Shown: piece by piece, positions 1 through 3,846 of the stretch
How positions within the stretch are numbered: the stretch's first letter is position 1
How the letters are laid out: each line of letters opens with the position of its first letter
Origin: Flavobacteriaceae bacterium
GTDB taxonomy: Bacteria > Bacteroidota > Bacteroidia > Flavobacteriales > Flavobacteriaceae
Direction: 5' to 3'
Assembly (NCBI GenBank): GCA_019752245.1
Contig: JAIEMH010000077.1
Location: 1 to 6,132, forward strand
DNA length: 6,132 nucleotides
Translations under genes and position numbers: made by a program
Notes under the pieces: model-generated
Told to the model about the DNA's origin: nothing
What the model saw: the letters and a program-made list of their open reading frames with translations, nothing else
Database searches by the model: none

Positions 1-1
1 A

Positions 2-1066
2 GAAATTTTAAACACTAAAACCAAAAAACCAAGTTTTGAAATTTTATATAATGAAAAAGCAATTGCTAAAATAGCATTAAAATCCAATCAAAAATTTGCT
101 TCCATACGATTAAAAATTCAGAATTTTAATGCTGTTGAAAACCAAATAATTCAATACAAATTTGATGATTCTAATTGGCTAAAAACAAGAAATAAAGGAA
201 TTAATTTTCAATCGGTTTCTTATGGAGATCACAAAATCACCATTAGAATTAAAGATGTAAATTCAGATTGGGAAATTAAAACATTTGAAATTTGCAGAGC
301 CTATCCATTTTACTTAAAATGGTGGTTTTTTGTGCTTGTAGCTTTAGTATTGATAGCAATATTAACATTAATATACCGCAATCAAATTAATAAAATCAAT
401 AAGAAAAAGCAACAAGAAATTGCGACAAATAATCAAATAATCGAATTGCGACAAAATGCACTTTCGGCAATGATGAATCCGCATTTTATCTTTAATTCAT
501 TAAGTGCCGGACAATATTTTATAAATAGCAATCAACAAGAAAAAAGTAGTGAACACATTGGTAAATTAGCTCGATTGGTTCGTTTATTTTTATCGCAATC
601 ATCTGCTTCGTTTATAAGTATTGCAGATGAAATTAAGCGTTTGCAGTTGTATGTCGAATTGGAGCAAGTACGTTTCAATAACTTTCAATTTGAACTACAA
701 GTTGATCAAAAAATAAATGTTTTGGAAACTAAAATTCCAAATATGATTGTGCAACCATTTATAGAAAATGCAATTCTTCACGGAATTTCAAATCCGAAAA
801 TTAATGACGGAAAAATCGAATTGAAAATTGCTTTAAACGATACTATTATTACAATTGAAATTATAGATAACGGCTTTGGAATTGAAGAAAGTAAATCTAA
901 AAATGACAATCACATTTCTAAAGGAATTTCGATTATTGAAGAACGTCTTTCTATTTTACAAAAATCTAATCCTACCAAAGTGTTTTCTATAACACAAGAT
1001 TTTGCCTTTTTAAATTCCGAGCGAAAAGGTCACAAAGTAGTTGTTAAAACTACAATTTTAGATTAA
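2..1066 (+). CDS. LytS/YehU-type sensor histidine kinase, 3' part (5' end outside window)
   Basis: The reading frame is open from base 2 to the TAA at 1064-1066, giving 354 residues with no start in the window. A GTG at 332 is in frame but lies inside a membrane helix, so it is not a credible start. Residues about 49-100 look like a Y_Y_Y module (IQYKFDDSNW, then SYGDHKITIRIKD), which normally follows a periplasmic beta-propeller in Bacteroidota sensors. A membrane helix (about 107-127, WWFFVLVALVLIAI) and a short Lys-rich linker follow. The His_kinase (PF06580) H-box is NPHFIFNSL, with the phospho-acceptor His at partial residue 161. The ATPase part has the N-box PFIENAILHG (Asn about 256) and the G-box DNGFGIEE (Asp about 289), then GISIIEERL. 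All key residues are present, so it should be active. By family, it would sense a periplasmic signal and phosphorylate a LytTR response regulator. No regulator gene follows here, so it is probably upstream or unlinked. Confidence 0.93.
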   Translation, partial: EILNTKTKKPSFEILYNEKAIAKIALKSNQKFASIRLKIQNFNAVENQIIQYKFDDSNWLKTRNKGINFQSVSYGDHKITIRIKDVNSDWEIKTFEICRAYPFYLKWWFFVLVALVLIAILTLIYRNQINKINKKKQQEIATNNQIIELRQNALSAMMNPHFIFNSLSAGQYFINSNQQEKSSEHIGKLARLVRLFLSQSSASFISIADEIKRLQLYVELEQVRFNNFQFELQVDQKINVLETKIPNMIVQPFIENAILHGISNPKINDGKIELKIALNDTIITIEIIDNGFGIEESKSKNDNHISKGISIIEERLSILQKSNPTKVFSITQDFAFLNSERKGHKVVVKTTILD

Positions 1067-1078
1067 TTATCATTTTTT

Positions 1079-1114
1079 TACCGCTTTCTAAATAGATGCT
1101 ACCGCTTTCTAAAT
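1079..1114 (+). promoter_or_regulatory. Probable LytTR-type operator, copy A (two 15-bp direct repeats)
   Basis: The 15-mer TACCGCTTTCTAAAT occurs at 1079-1093 and again, identically, at 1100-1114, a period of exactly 21 bp. LytTR-family regulators bind two direct half-sites of about 9 bp separated by about 12 bp, so the repeats fall on one DNA face, and this matches that geometry. The neighbouring gene is a LytS-type kinase, the usual partner class. The block continues to 1121 and recurs with one mismatch at 3628-3670. It lies far upstream of the -7 element (gap 124 bp). Identity of the binding protein is inference. Confidence 0.7.
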
Positions 1115-1174
1115 GGTTTTGCTTTGGAATTTATTTTGTAGTTGCTTTACTCTCAAATATAAATATTTACGATC

Positions 1175-1207
1175 ATTTTCCGTCATTTAACGGATATGAT
1201 TTCCGTT
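1175..1207 (+). promoter_or_regulatory. Conserved dyad block, copy A (AACGGA-N7-TCCGTT)
   Basis: Within this block, AACGGA (1189-1194) and TCCGTT (1202-1207) form an inverted repeat around a 7-bp centre, TATGATT. A further CCGT at 1180-1183 pairs as an inverted repeat with ACGG at 1190-1193, and TTTCCGT recurs directly at 23 bp (1177 and 1200). The 33 bp match 3712-3744 except at one position. The dyad ends exactly 31 bp before the -7 element, as in copy B, which suggests an activator or operator site. It is not a terminator, because no T-run follows. Confidence 0.65.
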
Positions 1208-1238
1208 GATTAACTATACTAAACCAAATCGATACTTC

Positions 1239-1247
1239 TAATCTTTG
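1239..1247 (+). promoter_or_regulatory. Probable -7 element for the Lgt-like/lipoprotein operon
   Basis: TAATCTTTG resembles the Bacteroidota -7 consensus TAnnTTTG with one extra base. The second regulatory region has TAATATTTG at the same distance from its dyad. No TTG (-33) lies at the expected 17-23 bp upstream, which fits a promoter that depends on an activator bound at the dyad. Transcription would start a few bases downstream, leaving a very short leader before the ATG at 1263. There is no clear Shine-Dalgarno, only an A-rich stretch. Confidence 0.5.
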
Positions 1248-1262
1248 TAAAAATAAATCAAC

Positions 1263-2051
1263 ATGTACCGAGAGCTATTTCATTTTAATCTTCCCGATTT
1301 GCTGTCTAACTTTATTCATGTTAAGCAAGTTACTGTATATACGTATGCATTTTGTATTGCGTTAGGTTCGTTGATTGCCGCTTTATACACTAAATGGAGT
1401 GCCAAAAAAGATTTAGGAATTGAATTATCCAATTCGTTTTTCTACATGATTTTTATTGCTGGATTTATTGGTGGAAAGTTATTTTACTATTTGGAAAAGC
1501 CTGTTTATTATTGGAATAATCCAAGTTTATTACTGGATAATTTTTCAGGCGGATTTGTCTTTTATGGTTCATTTATAACTTGTATTCCAACAATTATTTG
1601 GTACTTAAATAAAAAGAAAATTGCCATTTTACCTATGTTAGATATTTTAGCAATAACCACATTAATAGCGCATTGCTTGGGTAGAATTGGATGCTTTTGT
1701 GCAGGCTGCTGTTATGGTTTACCAACCCATAGTTTTTCGGGAGTAACTTTTCCAACTTCTAACAACATTTCCGTTCATCCAACACAACTTTATGAAGCCA
1801 TTATCTTATTGTATTTGATGATTTTTCTTCTGATAATAAAAAAATATAAATCCTTCAACGGACAAGTTTTTATTTTATACCTATCTGTTTATGCATTATG
1901 CAGAGCCTTTTTAGAACTTTTTAGAGGCGACAAAAGAGGTTACATCATTGATGGATATTTATCTCATTCTCAATTTATTGCTTTTTTACTTTTACTTACT
2001 TCATTATTCTTTTACAAAAAATTAAATCAAAATAAATTAATCCTTAAATAA
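1263..2051 (+). CDS. Divergent Lgt-like (prolipoprotein diacylglyceryl transferase family) membrane protein
   Basis: The protein has 262 residues and about seven hydrophobic segments (roughly 23-43, 56-76, 94-114, 123-140, 174-193, 198-217, 234-252), matching Lgt length and topology. Lgt landmarks are GRIG at 140-143, HPTQLYE at 172-178 and RAFLELFRGDKRG at 214-226. Lgt transfers diacylglycerol from phosphatidylglycerol to the lipobox Cys of prolipoproteins in the inner membrane. Key positions differ from E. coli: the His103 region reads GGFVFYGSF (Tyr101 here), and the signature GRxGNFxNxExxG reads GRIGCFCAGCCYG, so Asn146 and Glu151 are both Cys and four Cys fall at 144-150. Cysteine-containing versions of this signature occur in Lgt-like relatives in my recollection, so this is probably a paralogue, with the housekeeping lgt elsewhere. 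The ATG at 1263 is chosen from the full-length N-terminus and promoter position. The lipoprotein gene starts 7 bp after its stop, so the two are probably cotranscribed. Substrate and activity are unproven. Confidence 0.85.
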   Translation: MYRELFHFNLPDLLSNFIHVKQVTVYTYAFCIALGSLIAALYTKWSAKKDLGIELSNSFFYMIFIAGFIGGKLFYYLEKPVYYWNNPSLLLDNFSGGFVFYGSFITCIPTIIWYLNKKKIAILPMLDILAITTLIAHCLGRIGCFCAGCCYGLPTHSFSGVTFPTSNNISVHPTQLYEAIILLYLMIFLLIIKKYKSFNGQVFILYLSVYALCRAFLELFRGDKRGYIIDGYLSHSQFIAFLLLLTSLFFYKKLNQNKLILK

Positions 2052-2058
2052 ATAAAAC

Positions 2059-2688
2059 ATGAAAAAAATCTTTTTAAAAATCGGCTTACCAGTTGCACTT
2101 CTTGTTGTGGCAACTTTTATTATTGGTCCTGGTTGTGGTAGTTCGGTACCAACTCCTGTAGTTACAACTCCACCATGTCCTACTACCAACACATTATTTC
2201 AACAAGTTTTTGCAGCAACCGCAGCTGCTCATCCAACATTTCAGGATAATGTTACTATGGATTTATTAACCCATGAATACACATTTAATGTAAATACAAA
2301 CAAAACCATTTGTAGTATTGGTTATCAAGGAAATGCTGCATTATTTACAAGTAATCTTCCTTATACTATTGAAATTGTGGATACTGCAACTAATGCCGTA
2401 ATTTACACTGGAAATCATTTATTTAACTCAACTGCAACAAGTTATGTTAGTATTACTCCAGTTAATTTAATTGCAAATCAATCGTATACTATTAGAAGAA
2501 CACTTCCTCCAGGAGGATTTGGCGGTAATATTGGAAATACAGTTGGTAGAATTTTAAGTTTTACTGCAGCAAGTGGTGGTTTTCCTGCTTCTATAGGTGG
2601 ATTTACAATTACAAGTTCTAATTTTTATGGTACAGGTGGACCAGCAGTAAACTTTGGAATTCCTTACATTGATATTGTATTTCAATAA
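2059..2688 (+). CDS. Small secreted probable lipoprotein with a DUF4082-like beta domain
   Basis: The protein has 209 residues. The N-terminus (MKKIFLK) is basic and followed by a hydrophobic core (about 8-22) and then IIGPGCGSS, with Cys26 the candidate lipidated residue. The lipobox is atypical: Gly at -3 and Pro at -2 instead of the usual Leu and Ala/Ser. No acidic export signal follows the Cys (GSSVPTP), so surface display is not indicated. Residues about 30-40 form a Pro/Thr linker. The rest is beta-rich, with a pattern (YTFNVN, then YTIEIVDTATNAVIYTG, then SYTIRRTLPPGGFGG, ending PYIDIVFQ) resembling DUF4082-like beta-sandwich domains found in Bacteroidota lipoproteins. Cys40 and Cys85 could form a disulfide. 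It lies 7 bp after the Lgt-like gene and before a terminator, so it is the last gene of that operon. Its function is unknown; a link to the neighbouring Lgt-like enzyme is inferred from position. Confidence 0.82.
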   Translation: MKKIFLKIGLPVALLVVATFIIGPGCGSSVPTPVVTTPPCPTTNTLFQQVFAATAAAHPTFQDNVTMDLLTHEYTFNVNTNKTICSIGYQGNAALFTSNLPYTIEIVDTATNAVIYTGNHLFNSTATSYVSITPVNLIANQSYTIRRTLPPGGFGGNIGNTVGRILSFTAASGGFPASIGGFTITSSNFYGTGGPAVNFGIPYIDIVFQ

Positions 2689-2713
2689 AAAAATTGTTTG
2701 ATTGTTAGTTTGG

Positions 2714-2748
2714 AAAAGCGATAGAAATTCTTTTTATCGCTTTTTTTT
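2714..2748 (+). terminator. Rho-independent terminator after the lipoprotein gene
   Basis: AAAAGCGATA (2714-2723) pairs perfectly with TATCGCTTTT (2735-2744) around an 11-nt loop, and the T-run continues to 2748. It starts 25 bp past the lipoprotein stop and ends 27 bp before the CPBP gene start. It should end the Lgt-like/lipoprotein transcript. The CPBP gene would then need its own promoter or read-through. Confidence 0.88.
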
Positions 2749-2775
2749 AAATTCTAATATTAAAATTAAATTTTC

Positions 2776-3588
2776 ATGATAAAAGAAATTTTTACTACAA
2801 CATTCCATGAAACCGAAAGTGCTTCTGAAAATTTTCATGCTTCTGAAAATTCAAGAAAATTTGATCTTAAAGTCGTAATTGTTTGTATCACGGTTTCGAT
2901 TTCACTTTTATTAATAAATTATTGTGGCTCGTTTGAAAACTCTGTCAATCTAGTACGTTTTATAAATCCTAAAAATGCTAATGCAGTAAACAAATTTTTC
3001 TATGAAGGCCAATTTGCACAACTGTTTAGGTTGACTCATTGGAATTTAGTTTTAACAATTGGTTATCTTTTAATTCCGATTTTTATCATCAAAATCATTT
3101 TTAAAGAACCTTTAAAAAATTATGGTTTAACTTTTAAAAATGCCTTTAAAGACTACAAAGTATTCCTAATAATGTTGATAATTATGATTCCGATTGTATT
3201 TGCAATTTCTTTCAATACTAGTTTTCAATCTAAATATCCTTTTTACCAATTAAATCAAAATGAAACTTTGAATTATAAATTCTTGATTTGGGAAATGGAA
3301 TATTTCTTTCAATTTTTCACTTTGGAATTCTTTTTCCGTGGATTTTTACTTCATGGACTAAAAAATCGATTTGGTTATTATTCTGTTTTTATAATGACAA
3401 TTCCCTATTGTATGATTCACTTTGCAAAACCAATGCCCGAAGCTATAGCAGCCATTATTGCCGGAATCGTACTCGGAACTTTTTCTTTGAAAAGTAAAAA
3501 CATTTGGCTAGGTGTATTTATCCATTGTAGTGTAGCAATTACTATGGATGTCTTTGCGCTTTGGCAAAAAGGTTTACTACATTTTTAA
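2776..3588 (+). CDS. CPBP-family (Rce1/Abi-like) intramembrane protease homologue
   Basis: The protein has 270 residues, with a cytoplasmic-looking N-terminus of about 30 residues and several membrane segments (about 31-50, 88-109, 128-147, 172-195, 202-216, 221-237, 243-262). CPBP motifs are recognisable in the C-terminal half: LEFFFRG (Glu184, Arg188) for motif 1 EExxxR, YCMIH (His215) for FxxxH, and HCSVAITMD (His250, Asp258) for motif 3. The first Glu of motif 1 is Leu183, and the usual Asn/Asp four residues after the last His is Ala254. EFFFRG variants occur in bacterial CPBP proteins in my recollection, so this is probably a subfamily trait, but activity is uncertain. By family, it would cleave membrane or prenylated substrates, or act in bacteriocin or peptide maturation. 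It follows a terminator by 27 bp, and no clear promoter or Shine-Dalgarno is seen before the ATG at 2776. No copy of the boxes found before 1263 and 3847 is present here. Confidence 0.85.
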   Translation: MIKEIFTTTFHETESASENFHASENSRKFDLKVVIVCITVSISLLLINYCGSFENSVNLVRFINPKNANAVNKFFYEGQFAQLFRLTHWNLVLTIGYLLIPIFIIKIIFKEPLKNYGLTFKNAFKDYKVFLIMLIIMIPIVFAISFNTSFQSKYPFYQLNQNETLNYKFLIWEMEYFFQFFTLEFFFRGFLLHGLKNRFGYYSVFIMTIPYCMIHFAKPMPEAIAAIIAGIVLGTFSLKSKNIWLGVFIHCSVAITMDVFALWQKGLLHF

Positions 3589-3627
3589 TTTTAGCTATAT
3601 TTTTTCTCCGTAAAACCATTTCTATTT

Positions 3628-3663
3628 TACCGCTTTCTAAATAGATACTACCGCTTTCTAAAT
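3628..3663 (+). promoter_or_regulatory. Probable LytTR-type operator, copy B (two 15-bp direct repeats)
   Basis: TACCGCTTTCTAAAT at 3628-3642 is repeated identically at 3649-3663, again a 21-bp period. The block 3628-3670 equals 1079-1121 except for A at 3647 in place of G at 1098. It starts 40 bp after the CPBP stop and sits 112 bp upstream of the -7 element of the large secreted protein gene, 12 bp closer than copy A, which is about one helical turn. Assignment to a LytTR regulator rests on the repeat geometry and the nearby LytS-type kinase. Confidence 0.7.
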
Positions 3664-3711
3664 GGTTTTGGTTGATAACCAATTTATACTTTAATTTTAT
3701 TTACAAAAGTA

Positions 3712-3748
3712 ATTTTCCGTCGTTTAACGGATATGATTTCCGTTAAAC
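3712..3748 (+). promoter_or_regulatory. Conserved dyad block, copy B (10-bp perfect inverted repeat)
   Basis: GTTTAACGGA (3722-3731) and TCCGTTAAAC (3739-3748) are perfect reverse complements around the same 7-bp centre, TATGATT, as copy A. In copy A only the inner six pairs are kept. The stretch 3712-3744 matches 1175-1207 with one difference (G3722 against A1185). No T-run follows, so an operator is more likely than a terminator. The inner arm ends 31 bp before the -7 element, identical to copy A. Confidence 0.68.
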
Positions 3749-3775
3749 AAACATGTTCTCTTTTGTGAAAGTTAC

Positions 3776-3784
3776 TAATATTTG
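3776..3784 (+). promoter_or_regulatory. Probable -7 element for the large secreted protein gene
   Basis: TAATATTTG resembles the Bacteroidota -7 consensus and aligns with TAATCTTTG at 1239-1247. The shared context is CTAATnTTTGTA. No TTG is found at normal -33 spacing. Transcription starting just downstream would give a leader of roughly 55 nt before the ATG at 3847. The short ATG-led frames at 3753 and 3812 stop within a few codons and are not genes. Confidence 0.5.
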
Positions 3785-3846
3785 TATTGTTTAATAAGGT
3801 AACAAATTTCAATGCAAGTTGATATAAAAGTATAAACACATTTCAA

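Noticed and set aside
332..1066. GTG at 332 as the true start of the kinase
   Set aside because: The frame continues upstream to base 2 with a recognisable Y_Y_Y-like module, and the GTG falls inside the membrane helix. The gene is simply cut by the window edge.
1160..1169. TAAATATTTA palindrome between the two blocks of copy A
   Set aside because: It is pure A/T, not present in copy B, and expected by chance in DNA this AT-rich.
3288..3497. 69-codon + strand open frame
   Set aside because: It lies entirely inside the CPBP gene in another frame, where the overlapping frame shows clear conserved motifs. It is a shadow.
1079..3748. The duplicated intergenic blocks as ends of a mobile element or a CRISPR-like array
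   Set aside because: The copies are in direct orientation in front of genes, the spacing between blocks differs, there is no transposase or target duplication, and there are only two repeat units per site. Operators explain them better.
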